NCBI RefSeq assembly: GCF_024343575.1
Contig: NZ_RJUA01000010.1
Span: 45,781 to 109,780, forward strand
Source of the DNA: Lacihabitans sp. LS3-19
Lineage (GTDB): Bacteria; Bacteroidota; Bacteroidia; Cytophagales; Spirosomataceae
Direction of reading: 5' to 3'
DNA length: 64,000 bases
Shown: positions 44,075 through 53,451 of the stretch, piece after piece
Layout of the letters: every line of letters begins with the position of its first letter
How positions within the stretch are numbered: the first letter of the stretch is position 1
Notes under the pieces: model-generated
Seen by the model: only the letters and a program-made list of their open reading frames with translations
Databases searched by the model: none
Told to the model about the DNA's origin: nothing
Made by a program: the position numbers and the translations under genes

Positions 44075-47000
44075 TTATTGTATAACAACAGTAGTAGACT
44101 CCACCTTATCTTTCGATTTTACTCGTATCAGATAGTTACCGCCACTTATGTTTTGGGCTTTAAATGGTATCTCATTTTCTCCTTTTACTCCCACAGCTTT
44201 TTGACTTTGGTAAATTTTGCCTGAAGAACTTATCAAATCTATAGATAAATCGCTTGCTTCTTCTAAATATACTTTAACCTTAAACTCGCCATGATTGGGG
44301 TTTGGAAATACCGAAACAAATTTAGGTTGTTCTTCTTCTGTTGTATTCTGCTCGGTACTTTGTCTTGCTCCTCCTATTGAGGTATAAAAGGGCGTACCGT
44401 CAGGCTCGGTGGCAAACTGCCAGCCACTTGGGGTTGGAAACTCCGTGCTATTTGGTGTTTGTAATCCACCATAGGCACTATATGTCCAAGTAAAACAACC
44501 TACCAAACTGCTGTAAGAACCATTCGTAAGTGTTACGTCACCTCTGGTTAGCATTTCAGAACCTCTTACCAAGAATTTCTCTGGGTTTGTGGCAATTCGT
44601 TGTACCAACCACCATTGGTTATTATAATATTTGGCAACTAATGGATGGCCCGTAACTGTCCAAGTTCCCATTACCAGATTATGACTCAATGACGCACAAG
44701 GGCCTACCTGTACAGTAACACTTGTGGTTGGGCTATCAGGACAGCCTGATTGGGTACATTTTACTGTGTAAGTGGTAGTGCTGGCTGGGCTTACTACTAT
44801 CGTGGCAGATGTCGCTCCTGTACTCCATAGCCTGGTGCCTGTGGCACAAGTGGCTGATAATGTAGAACTTTGACCTGAAATTATACTGGCTGGACTTGCA
44901 GACACATTGGTAGGTGCGGAAAGACCGCAGCTACCATTAGCAGTGTAAAATGGTGTACCATCAGGCTCATAGCCCAACGTAAAACCAGATGGCGTAGGAA
45001 ACTCCGTAGAGTTGGGAACGGCCAAACCCCCATAGTTGCTATTCTGCCAAGCAAAACACGTGGTTAGGCCAGAATATGAGACATTATTAAGCGTTACATC
45101 GCCACGAGTAAGCATGTTAGAGCCTCTTACCAAAAACTTCTCTGGATTGGTGCCTATTCGTTGAGTAAGCCAATATTGGTTATGAAAATACCTTGCCACA
45201 AGAGGATGCCCAGTCACAGTCCATGTTCCCATCGTGAGGTTATTCGTAACTGCCGAACAAGGGCTATTAGAAACGTTTACTGTTACACCTACTACTGGGC
45301 TATCTGGGCAACCTGCTGATACACATTTAACAGTATAATTGGTTGTAACACTAGGCGAAATACTGATACTGTTGCCAGTAGATCCATTACTCCAAGTTAC
45401 TGCACCATAGGCACATGAGGCAGCCAAGGTACTACTACCGCCCGAACTTATAGATGAAGGACTTGCTGAAACTGCGGTGGGAGCGATAGGTGGTGTTCCA
45501 CAGCCACTTGAGCCACTTTGTAAATATACCTCTGCCCAGTCTGCGTGATCACAATAGTCGTTGGATCCCATGTTAACTATAAGTTCAAGCGTGTTTTTAC
45601 CACTTACAGATACACTTTGGACAGTAGCTGGTTGCCAATAAGTTTTAGTAACAGGCCCATAAATAATAACGCCATCGGCTTTGATACTAAACTGCACCCC
45701 ATCGCCGCAATTTGATTCATCATCTTGCCCAATTTTAAAATTGAAGGTATTATATTGCCCCCCAAGATTATAGGTTAAACTGCTATTGGCATGCACGCCT
45801 ATGCCTTGGGTATATTGTGTATCAGCTATCTTCATCGTTATGTTACCAAATGATTTATTTAATCTGTAATAGCCTGAAGTGATGGTGGGGTTTAGCGAGG
45901 TGAGTGGGGTAGTAATGGAGGTTGATCCCTCCTGAGTGATCGTAAAGGAAGTTGAAACCCCTCCTCCTACCTCTGAAACTACAACTGTCCCACTTCTCAA
46001 ATTGCCAGAATTCATATCAAGTGATAATCTAAGGTTCTCTTCGCCACCATTTGAAACAAACTGTATGTTATTAACCCAAGAAGGCTTTGAACTTATCTCC
46101 CAAACTACATTTTCAAATCTTAATTCATTACTAATTGTGGAACTATTTGATGGAGCATCCATACCAAAAATACGCTTCCACAACGTTTTCTTTGCCGGAA
46201 CTTGGTTTAAATTAGTGGCAATGTAGGGTTGACATGCCCTGAACTTACCATTCGCATCTTCTACATAAGCAGTCAACCATTGTGAATTTGGAATATCCGC
46301 ATTAAACGTCCAGCTATTAGAGTTTAAATTAGTATTAAGGTAGGTATTACCAGAAGGTCCTAATGGTAAACCTGTACCAGAATAAACCCCCTTCTCGTCA
46401 GTTGTAAAATAATATTTTGCTCCAGGAATTGACTCATAAGTTATTGTTATATTGGATCCAGATTGACTAATAGATGATATTTTCACCAAATCTTGCGGAG
46501 CTACTCCAGTACTACTCGAATGGTTTTGATAAATCTTTGTATACCACCTATCACCCATTTCCTGTAGTGTATTCTTAGAACCGTAGAGCTTATTTCCTGA
46601 ATAATGTAATTTATTAGTTTCGTCTCTTGAGTCACCCGTAATATTATCAGAATCGGTAACCCCTTCAAAGACTTTATTTGTAAGGTTTACAACAGCTGCT
46701 TGTTGTCCAGTAATTCCCGAATGGATATAATAATGTGTAGCTCCTCTTTGGCTATTATTTGGCAATTGAATGGGACTACTTAATCCTGATTTTCCGGTAT
46801 CATTTATTATATTTCCCTTCCCAGTAAACATTGACACTTGAGAAACATACCAAGATAAATTAGTGCCAGAATTCAATACTTGCCTAGATTTATTAATAAT
46901 ATCATTTAATCTAGCACTATAATCTGAAATAACCTGAGTTGTATTGTTGTAATCGCTCCAACTATTATCTCCAGGTGCTTGTGACAAAATTGCCGCATCT

Positions 47001-48010
47001 TGCTCACCTTGATGCCAAAGGATAGATTTCACTCCACAGATTCCGCCATACATCCCCAGAGTTCTAAAAAATTTCTTTGCGTTATTATTTATTAAGTTAC
47101 CTTGACCATCTTTAACTCCCCATTCGCTTACAAGGCCACTTCCATGGTACGCAGTATTTAAAAAAAGTGTTGGAGTATTGTTGGTTGATGCAATTTTTTG
47201 ACCTAGAGCAGCCCAATACCAAGAGGCATGTCCATTAGGAAATATGTAGATTGGTTCACTAAATTTGTTCGTACCATGTCGTAAATATTCAAATTTCTTC
47301 TTGTAAGGCAAACCTAAAACATTACCATCTATCGGACTCAAATCGTTGTAAGGATTAAGAACATCAGTCACCGAGGATGCCCAATCCCATCTACCATTAT
47401 AATTTAATGTTCTGGTTATTTTCGGCCCAAAATTGTTTACATTTTCTAAAAAAGAAACAGTAGCATCTTCTGAACCAGAAAAATCGAACATACCACGCCG
47501 ATTGGTTTTAATTTCATTAAATTCAGGGGTTAATACTGTACCATCACCAACTGGTCTATTCAAAAAATTATATGCAGAAGCATTAGATTGCCCAGCGATA
47601 ACATAAACATCCCCAATTCCAAAAGTGACGTAATCTGCAAACAGCTTAAAACCAGGATTTGGTTCATAATAAATTTCTAAAGAATACCATCCCTCTGAAA
47701 GACCAGAAAATTTGGCATGATAAGTATACATGTCTCCATTACTTTTACTGGTAAGATTCGGCAAAGACGTGATAACTCCCGTTTGGATTTCAGTATTCGA
47801 GTAAGGTATTCCTAAACCTTTGTAAAGTCTAAATTTCCAATTAGAATTGATTTGGCGTACTTGTATTGAAACCGTAACGGAATTAGAACTCGAAGTTCGT
47901 TGAAAAACTATACCATCAGCAGGATAGGTAATTTTACCAAATAAATTGGTTTGGGCGATACTAAAAAAAGAGCATAGCAAAGCCATTGAAAGAACTATAA
48001 ATTTTTTCAT
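44075..48010 (-). CDS. T9SS-exported multidomain SASA esterase-like protein
   Basis: A signal peptide (residues 1-19) starts this 1311-residue secreted protein. A SASA/sialate O-acetylesterase-like domain follows (VIAGQSNASAYNF near 137 with the nucleophile Ser, SILWHQGEQDA near 335). Then come a BACON-like beta domain (about 615-700), an NPCBM-type carbohydrate-binding domain (about 705-835; TQGIGVHANSS, DDESNCGDGVQFSI), and two alternations of an Ig-like domain with an unrecognised domain of about 100 residues (MGTWTVTGHPLVA ... MLTRGDVTL ... STEFPTPSG ... EPDGTPFYT). It ends with a type A T9SS sorting domain (VFPNPNHGEF ... GNYLIRV). It probably acts on acetylated extracellular polysaccharide. 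It starts 29 nt after lipoprotein B. Confidence 0.85.
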   Translation of the reverse strand: MKKFIVLSMALLCSFFSIAQTNLFGKITYPADGIVFQRTSSSNSVTVSIQVRQINSNWKFRLYKGLGIPYSNTEIQTGVITSLPNLTSKSNGDMYTYHAKFSGLSEGWYSLEIYYEPNPGFKLFADYVTFGIGDVYVIAGQSNASAYNFLNRPVGDGTVLTPEFNEIKTNRRGMFDFSGSEDATVSFLENVNNFGPKITRTLNYNGRWDWASSVTDVLNPYNDLSPIDGNVLGLPYKKKFEYLRHGTNKFSEPIYIFPNGHASWYWAALGQKIASTNNTPTLFLNTAYHGSGLVSEWGVKDGQGNLINNNAKKFFRTLGMYGGICGVKSILWHQGEQDAAILSQAPGDNSWSDYNNTTQVISDYSARLNDIINKSRQVLNSGTNLSWYVSQVSMFTGKGNIINDTGKSGLSSPIQLPNNSQRGATHYYIHSGITGQQAAVVNLTNKVFEGVTDSDNITGDSRDETNKLHYSGNKLYGSKNTLQEMGDRWYTKIYQNHSSSTGVAPQDLVKISSISQSGSNITITYESIPGAKYYFTTDEKGVYSGTGLPLGPSGNTYLNTNLNSNSWTFNADIPNSQWLTAYVEDANGKFRACQPYIATNLNQVPAKKTLWKRIFGMDAPSNSSTISNELRFENVVWEISSKPSWVNNIQFVSNGGEENLRLSLDMNSGNLRSGTVVVSEVGGGVSTSFTITQEGSTSITTPLTSLNPTITSGYYRLNKSFGNITMKIADTQYTQGIGVHANSSLTYNLGGQYNTFNFKIGQDDESNCGDGVQFSIKADGVIIYGPVTKTYWQPATVQSVSVSGKNTLELIVNMGSNDYCDHADWAEVYLQSGSSGCGTPPIAPTAVSASPSSISSGGSSTLAASCAYGAVTWSNGSTGNSISISPSVTTNYTVKCVSAGCPDSPVVGVTVNVSNSPCSAVTNNLTMGTWTVTGHPLVARYFHNQYWLTQRIGTNPEKFLVRGSNMLTRGDVTLNNVSYSGLTTCFAWQNSNYGGLAVPNSTEFPTPSGFTLGYEPDGTPFYTANGSCGLSAPTNVSASPASIISGQSSTLSATCATGTRLWSTGATSATIVVSPASTTTYTVKCTQSGCPDSPTTSVTVQVGPCASLSHNLVMGTWTVTGHPLVAKYYNNQWWLVQRIATNPEKFLVRGSEMLTRGDVTLTNGSYSSLVGCFTWTYSAYGGLQTPNSTEFPTPSGWQFATEPDGTPFYTSIGGARQSTEQNTTEEEQPKFVSVFPNPNHGEFKVKVYLEEASDLSIDLISSSGKIYQSQKAVGVKGENEIPFKAQNISGGNYLIRVKSKDKVESTTVVIQ

Positions 48011-48039
48011 GTTAAATTAAATTTTATATGATTAGGGGA

Positions 48040-49476
48040 TCACTTCAGAAAATCGCGTGTGTTGAGGTAGGGAATAGCAATGCCATAATAGTTGTTAATA
48101 ACTTTTATGGTTTCATTTGCTATTATCACATTACCCAAAACTGTCGGAGACATGCCATCTTCTGCAAAAAACATCGCTTTGGAAATTTTCAAATTATCAA
48201 CACTAAATAATCTTTCTTCATAGGCTCTAATAAAAATATCCTCAATATCGACAAAAGCAAAATTCATGTATTCTGCCAACATTCGAGTTTGTTTGTTCAT
48301 TCGCTCATTTCTTTGTTGAGGTCGTGTACTCCCAAAAATCTGCTTATTATTTGAGATATATGGTTTTATATTCATATTCACGTTTTTACCCATCAGTGAA
48401 TCTAACGCTTGATAAGGGTAGAGATATTTAATGTCAGACTCTAACAATCCTGTCTTTTGATAAATAGCTAATTGCTTTTTAACATCCTCAACCTTAAAGA
48501 GGTCTGCCACGGCCGGTAAATAACTAGGTGCTGGAAAATTATAAATTACACCTTTTAAACCTTTTCGCTTTTTTATTTCTATCAGAAAATTAGCGTGCTC
48601 GCTGTAATTAGGAAACATACCCCCGCCCCCTCTTTCATCTCTGTAAGTAGTCATGTCTCCATTAAAGTATTTATTACCTGTTTGAATGCCTAGATAACCA
48701 GTATAACCAAGATTACTACAATCTAAAATAAAATCAAACTTTTCTTTTAGCACTCTTTTGTCATATCGCTCATTGTTAAATAGTCTTTTGTAAATAGGCT
48801 CGCTGTCATTATGCCTGATACCCCCAAAATACTCCGGAAATTCAAAACCCGAGAAAGTATTTAAACTAAAGTTATCAATACGTCCACCCTTGAAAGGCTT
48901 TAATTTAATTTTACCATTGGCATCAATATTTTCAATTGCCAAATTGTTGGTAGCGGTTTTAAACTTTGGCAAAGGCCCTCCTGTTATATTCTCATTGGTT
49001 TTGAGGCTAGTGCCAAAACCATTGTAATCAGCATTGTCAAAATAAGGCTGATAGAAATCAATACCCATTTGCAAAGCTATCAAGTTTGGGAATGAGGTAC
49101 TAAGGTTTTCATTGTTGTACCCTCCATTTCTTACTCCAGCAGCTAAACTTCCACCTACCACTACCATTCTAAGTGGTTTCCCTTTTAAGTCAGGGTCTTC
49201 TATATCTTTCTTTAATCTATCAATTACATTTTTGTCTTGATTTTTTTTATTCAATTTCCAATCCTTAAATGTGGCAATTGTATCCCCAACATTAAGGCCA
49301 ACTATACCTAATCGTTGCGGTATTATTATATTATCCTTTCTGGTTTTAACAGTATCTCCATCAATAATACTGAAATTCAAATCTACTAGATTTGTAGGCT
49401 CCAAAATCTCTTTTGGGTTGCAACTCAGCATTAGGCTGGCTGCCAATAATGTAGTAATCATAATTTTTGTTCTCAT
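48040..49476 (-). CDS. SGNH-hydrolase-like lipoprotein B, paralogue of lipoprotein A
   Basis: The lipobox cysteine is C19 (MLSCNPKE). Block I reads VVVGGSLAAGVRNGG, with Ser in the nucleophile position, followed by SFPNLIALQMGI. Block V reads FAEDGMSPTVLGNVIIANETI, so the usual catalytic His (DGxHPT) is replaced by Ser. It is 478 residues and similar in layout to lipoprotein A, including GGPLPKFKTATNNLAIEN. It is followed after 29 nt by the SASA-domain gene, so both are probably transcribed from the promoter in the duplicated block. Inactive or altered esterase is the simplest reading. Confidence 0.72.
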   Translation of the reverse strand: MRTKIMITTLLAASLMLSCNPKEILEPTNLVDLNFSIIDGDTVKTRKDNIIIPQRLGIVGLNVGDTIATFKDWKLNKKNQDKNVIDRLKKDIEDPDLKGKPLRMVVVGGSLAAGVRNGGYNNENLSTSFPNLIALQMGIDFYQPYFDNADYNGFGTSLKTNENITGGPLPKFKTATNNLAIENIDANGKIKLKPFKGGRIDNFSLNTFSGFEFPEYFGGIRHNDSEPIYKRLFNNERYDKRVLKEKFDFILDCSNLGYTGYLGIQTGNKYFNGDMTTYRDERGGGGMFPNYSEHANFLIEIKKRKGLKGVIYNFPAPSYLPAVADLFKVEDVKKQLAIYQKTGLLESDIKYLYPYQALDSLMGKNVNMNIKPYISNNKQIFGSTRPQQRNERMNKQTRMLAEYMNFAFVDIEDIFIRAYEERLFSVDNLKISKAMFFAEDGMSPTVLGNVIIANETIKVINNYYGIAIPYLNTRDFLK

Positions 49477-49756
49477 TAGATTTTAAAAGTTTAAAATGTT
49501 TCTAATGGTCACATATTTCATAGTGTAGCTTTTAAAGAGAGGCAATGTGTGTTTCTCGGTAAAGGCTGTGGCTGTGATTTACGCAACGGTAATTTACGGT
49601 ATCAAAATCAATAACGTAAAAATAAGCATCCTTAAGGTGTTTTTTTCAATTGATGCCCCAAATTGAAAAAAAAAAAAAAACCATAATCCTAATATTTATC
49701 TAAATATATTTTACAACATGATGAATATCAGTTTTTTATAATTGATTTATATCAAG
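49395..49756. repeat. 361-bp duplicated block (copy B)
   Basis: This is the second copy of the block at 43553-43913, with the first 27 codons of lipoprotein B. It differs by a handful of substitutions and one extra A in the A run. It supplies the probable promoter of the lipoprotein B-SASA operon. From 49757 to 49958 the DNA is AT-rich with no gene seen. Confidence 0.9.
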
Positions 49757-49958
49757 CTACGATAAAGAGATTCTTTGTAATTGAAGTAAAAATATCACAA
49801 AACAAGAAGCTTTAACTCACCACAAAACTTAAAATTATTTTTATTGATTAAAAACATTTCTTCATTTATCGGAATCTTTACAATTTTCGAGAATTGTCCA
49901 AAACTAAAATATAAATCCCCGATATTTGTATAAAAATAAGCAAACCAATATATTCCAA

Positions 49959-50894
49959 ATGAATTTTCTTCAACATTTAAAAAGTTCAAACGAGTCAAAA
50001 CCTTTAACCTCAATCTTGGTTTTAGCAGCTATACTATTGTGCTCTATAGTTTTGGCCCAGATTTTGGGAGCTGGAATTATGATAATAATGGCAGGAATAA
50101 ATTTGGACAACATTGGAAACATGATGGAGATTTTAATGGAATCAAAACGCGGCTGGTGGACAATGATGGTGGCCCAAGGTGTATCTTCTGTTTTCTCGTT
50201 TATAGTGCCAGGTTTGTTGTTTTGGTATGCGGTAGAAAAGAAAACCTTTGGTGATTTGAGTTTCAGAAAACTCCCACCCGTTTATATTTTCGGGCTGGTA
50301 ATTGTTATTCAGCTATTGTTTAGTCCTTTTAGCGGTTTCCTACAAAGTATGAACGAAAAAATGGCCTTACCTTCGGCATTTAAAGGCCTAGAAGAAATCA
50401 TGAAAAGCCTAGAAGAAAGTGCAAAAGTTTTGACTGAATTTTTAACAAAATTTGATACCAATCTAGAACTTTTCTCTGCCTTAATAGTAATCGCTTTAAC
50501 CGCAGGAATAGGTGAAGAGTTGATATTTAGAGGTTTAATTCAAAGGAAATTATTACTAATTACAAACAATCCGCAGGCAGCCATTTGGATAGCAGCGGCA
50601 ATATTCAGTGCCATTCATTTTCAGTTTTATGGTTTTTTCCCACGTTTGTTTTTGGGTGCTTTGATGGGCTATTTGTATTATTATTCTGGCAATATCTGGG
50701 TGCCTATTTTTGCACATATATTTAACAATGGCCTTGCGGTTGTACTCATGCATTTGGTAAATCAAAAGAAAATAGCTCCCGAAATTGAAAAGTTAGATAC
50801 AGTTCCCATGCCATATTTGATTTTGTCTTCAGTGCTTTGTGCTGGACTTTTATATGTTTTCAAAAAACAAACTGAGCAGGTAGAATTGTCATGA
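49959..50894 (+). CDS. CPBP-family intramembrane glutamic protease
   Basis: I start at the ATG at 49959 (MNFLQHLKSSNESK; 311 residues); the frame opens 11 codons earlier at a TTG. Eight or so membrane helices are predicted. The CPBP (CAAX protease, Abi) motifs are intact: GIGEELIFRGLIQRK with the paired Glu and Arg, FSAIHFQFYG with the second-motif His, and FAHIFNNGLAVV with His and Asn. Roles of bacterial members range from prenyl-protein processing to bacteriocin immunity, and none can be assigned. The stop overlaps the start of the flavoprotein gene by 4 nt, so the two are coupled. Confidence 0.88.
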   Translation: MNFLQHLKSSNESKPLTSILVLAAILLCSIVLAQILGAGIMIIMAGINLDNIGNMMEILMESKRGWWTMMVAQGVSSVFSFIVPGLLFWYAVEKKTFGDLSFRKLPPVYIFGLVIVIQLLFSPFSGFLQSMNEKMALPSAFKGLEEIMKSLEESAKVLTEFLTKFDTNLELFSALIVIALTAGIGEELIFRGLIQRKLLLITNNPQAAIWIAAAIFSAIHFQFYGFFPRLFLGALMGYLYYYSGNIWVPIFAHIFNNGLAVVLMHLVNQKKIAPEIEKLDTVPMPYLILSSVLCAGLLYVFKKQTEQVELS

Positions 50895-51568
50895 AAACTA
50901 TTATAGATGGCTATCCATATATTTCGTTTTCGATTGAGCCTCAATCCTCTGCTGTTCAAGCAAGGAATTCTCAGGATTTTTTAGAATCTTTAAGTAAAAG
51001 AAGGTCAGTAAGAGAATTTTCCGACAAAGAAGTACCTTTAGAAGTCATTGAAAATATTATTAAAACCGCAGCAACAGCTCCTTCTGGTGCCAACAAACAG
51101 CCTTGGACATTTTGTTTAATTTCAGACAAAGAGCTTAAGAAAAAAATAAAAGAAGCCGCCGAACAAGAAGAAAAAGAAAGCTATGAGAGCAGAATGAGCG
51201 AGGATTGGATAGAAGACCTCAAGCCTCTTGGCACAGATTGGCAAAAGCCCTTTCTTGAAACCGCACCATATTTGATTGTAATCTTCAAAAGAATATACGA
51301 AATAGACGAAAACGGTAATAAGAGAAACAATTATTATGTACAAGAAAGTGTTGGTATAGCTGCTGGTTTACTTATTGCGGCAATACATAATGCAGGTTTG
51401 GCAACCCTAACTCATACGCCTAGCCCTATGAATTTTCTATCTAAATTATTAGATAGACCAGCAAATGAAAAACCATTTTTATTACTACCAATAGGTTATC
51501 CTGCCGACGAATGTTGGGTACCAGATATAAATAAGAAGGCTTTTGAAGAAATTTACAAAAAATACTGA
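50891..51568 (+). CDS. Nitroreductase-fold flavoprotein, iodotyrosine deiodinase-like
   Basis: The FMN-binding motif KRRSVREFSDKEVP and the TAPSGANKQPW loop place this 225-residue protein in the nitroreductase fold. The lid region EKESYESRMSEDWIEDL followed by TDWQKPFLETAPYLIV resembles iodotyrosine deiodinase. Glu, Tyr (4 later) and Lys (21 after Tyr) have the same spacing as the E157/Y161/K182 substrate-binding triad that I recall for human IYD. Reductive dehalogenation of halotyrosines is therefore likely; the natural bacterial substrate is uncertain. It is coupled by ATGA overlap to the CPBP protease and convergent with RNase G. Confidence 0.85.
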   Translation: MKTIIDGYPYISFSIEPQSSAVQARNSQDFLESLSKRRSVREFSDKEVPLEVIENIIKTAATAPSGANKQPWTFCLISDKELKKKIKEAAEQEEKESYESRMSEDWIEDLKPLGTDWQKPFLETAPYLIVIFKRIYEIDENGNKRNNYYVQESVGIAAGLLIAAIHNAGLATLTHTPSPMNFLSKLLDRPANEKPFLLLPIGYPADECWVPDINKKAFEEIYKKY

Positions 51569-51572
51569 GTGC

Positions 51573-53129
51573 TTAATTATTCAGCTCTATATCGTTTCCA
51601 TTTAGATCCAAGAAATGATACTCAACCATTCCCAATGAAGAATCTTTGATTAAGTTTATCCATTTTTTATATTTAAAGAACCACTTCATTTGTCTCGAAA
51701 TCAAGCCTTCTTTATAATATGCATAAATAAATGGATGGAGAATAATACTGATTTTAGGCTCGTTTTGTTTGGTTAACAAATACTCCAAATTATTCTCGAT
51801 TAAGTCCGTCACCGCAATACTTGCTTGGATTGTACCTGTTCCGCTGCATGTAGGGCAAGTCTCTCTTGTCACGACGTTCATCTCAGGTCTTACTCGCTGG
51901 CGAGTAATCTGCGAGAGTCCAAACTTAGAAATTGGCAGAACTGTATATTTAGACCTGTCGGTCTTCATTTCGTCTTTGAGAGCTTCGTGTACATCACGTT
52001 TGTTCTCAACTTTTTTCATGTCTATAAAATCCACCACCACTATGCCACCCATGTCTCTAAGGCGTAATTGGCGAGCGATTTCTACAGCTGCTTCCTTGTT
52101 TACACTTAAAGCCGTAGCTTCTTGATCAACTTCAGAGGTTGATTTATTGCCACTGTTTACATCTATTACATGTAAAGCTTCTGTATGCTCAATTATCAAA
52201 TAACCACCACTAGGCAGACTTACAGATCTTCCAAAAAGCGATTTAAGCTGTTTTTCTATTCCGTAATGTTCAAAAACTTTGGTCTTGCCAGAGTGTAGTT
52301 TTAATATCTTTTCTTTTTGAGGTGCTATGTTTTGCAACAAAGTCCTCATACTGTCAAATGCCTCTTTGGTATCAACCACGATTGAATCAAAGTCGTCATT
52401 CAGCATATCTCTCAAAATAGACGCTGCACGATCCATTTCAGAAACAATCCTATCGCGAGGTTTGGCGTTTTTGAGAAGTTTTAGTCCATTTTCCCATTTT
52501 TCAAGACAATTTTCCAAATCTCTTTGCAAATCCACAACCTCTTTGTTTTCGGCAACAGTTCTTACTATCACTCCAAAGTTTTCAGGTTTCACAGAAGACA
52601 TCAATTTATGCAATCTTTGTCTTTCTTGTTTGCTCGTGATTTTTTTAGAAATATTGATTGAATTGCTAAAAGGTACCAAAACTATGTATCGACCTGCAAT
52701 AGAAATATCGCAAGACAATCTAGGGCCCTTTGAAGAAATTGGCTCTTTAACTACTTGAACAAGAATAGGTTGATTTTTAGAAAGAACATCAACAATTTTA
52801 CCAAGCTTATCAATTTGAGGCTCCATCTGGAAGTTTTTCAACTTCAAACTGACAGGCCTTTTGGCGATAATGTCTTTGGTATACTTATTTAGCGATTGGA
52901 TATTTGGACTAAGATCATGGTAATGCAAAAAAGCATCTTTTTCATAACCTATATCAATAAAAGCGGCGTTAAGTCCTGACACTACTTTCTTAACTGTCCC
53001 AAAATAAATATCTCCAACCGAAAACTGATGTTCGGTTTCGTCAAAATGGTATTCGATTAGCCTTTTGTCTTGACATAAAGCTATTCGGTCACCTTTAGGT
53101 GTGGCTGAAATATATAATTCGTTGCTCAA
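51573..53129 (-). CDS. rng: Ribonuclease G (RNase E/G family)
   Basis: This endoribonuclease processes rRNA and mRNA 5' ends. The N-terminal S1 domain (about 36-125) contains GDIYFGTVKKVVSGLNAAFIDIGYEK in part and FLHYHDL. The catalytic Mg-binding aspartates are in HVIDVNSG and VVVDFIDM, and the Zn-link is CPTCSGTG near residue 435. At 518 residues it has the length of RNase G, with no RNase E-like scaffold tail. It is preceded by the HU-TPR-mini-protein group, whose terminator lies between. Confidence 0.95.
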   Translation of the reverse strand: MSNELYISATPKGDRIALCQDKRLIEYHFDETEHQFSVGDIYFGTVKKVVSGLNAAFIDIGYEKDAFLHYHDLSPNIQSLNKYTKDIIAKRPVSLKLKNFQMEPQIDKLGKIVDVLSKNQPILVQVVKEPISSKGPRLSCDISIAGRYIVLVPFSNSINISKKITSKQERQRLHKLMSSVKPENFGVIVRTVAENKEVVDLQRDLENCLEKWENGLKLLKNAKPRDRIVSEMDRAASILRDMLNDDFDSIVVDTKEAFDSMRTLLQNIAPQKEKILKLHSGKTKVFEHYGIEKQLKSLFGRSVSLPSGGYLIIEHTEALHVIDVNSGNKSTSEVDQEATALSVNKEAAVEIARQLRLRDMGGIVVVDFIDMKKVENKRDVHEALKDEMKTDRSKYTVLPISKFGLSQITRQRVRPEMNVVTRETCPTCSGTGTIQASIAVTDLIENNLEYLLTKQNEPKISIILHPFIYAYYKEGLISRQMKWFFKYKKWINLIKDSSLGMVEYHFLDLNGNDIELNN

Positions 53130-53243
53130 AATTGAGTAAGAATTAAAAGTTTAAAAAAAATATTATTGTTCAAAATTCAATGGCATGTAGTAATTAACAC
53201 ATGTGCATAATCTGCCAAAACAATTGGCAATAGGGTGTAAAGA

Positions 53244-53280
53244 ACAAAAAAGTAAGCAGAATAAACATATCTGCTTACTT
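53244..53280 (-). terminator. Intrinsic terminator of the HU-TPR-mini-protein group
   Basis: AAGTAAGCAGA (53250-53260) and TCTGCTTACTT (53270-53280) make a perfect 11-bp stem with a 9-nt loop. On the minus strand it is followed by TTTTTTG. It separates the mini-protein gene from rng. Confidence 0.92.
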
Positions 53281-53301
53281 AAATGTATTTACGAAGAAGA
53301 A

Positions 53302-53391
53302 TTATTTCTTCTTGTGACGGTTTTTCCTAAGACGTTTTTTCCTCTTATGTGTTGCCATCTTATGTCTCTTTCTCTTTTTTCCGCAAGGCAT
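53302..53391 (-). CDS. 29-residue basic mini-protein (AURKAIP1/COX24, mS38-like)
   Basis: The ATG at 53391 opens 29 codons: MPCGKKRKRHKMATHK followed by RKKRLRKNRHKKK and TAA. More than half of the residues are Lys, Arg or His. The sequence is the short protein seen across Bacteroidota and usually annotated as AURKAIP1/COX24 domain-containing, matching the basic C-terminal tail of the mitochondrial ribosomal protein mS38. It is too short for most gene finders. It lies between a TPR gene and rng, the arrangement I recall from related genomes. A ribosomal or RNA-binding role is inferred from similarity and composition. Confidence 0.88.
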   Translation of the reverse strand: MPCGKKRKRHKMATHKRKKRLRKNRHKKK

Positions 53392-53451
53392 AGCTCTATA
53401 AATTTATATAATATTGTAAAATTCTTTTTTTTCGAACCGCAAAGATAGTAA

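Noticed and set aside
43931..44224. Plus-strand ORF of 97 codons
   Set aside because: It overlaps the terminator and the 3' end of the SASA gene in antisense and shows no family features.
43553..49756. Insertion sequence or composite transposon bounded by the 361-bp repeats
   Set aside because: The repeats carry no transposase or terminal inverted repeats; each is the 5' part of a paralogous lipoprotein gene, so gene duplication explains them.
53203..53448. Plus-strand ORF of 81 codons opposite the HU-operon end
   Set aside because: It reads across the terminator hairpin and antisense to the conserved 29-residue mini-gene.
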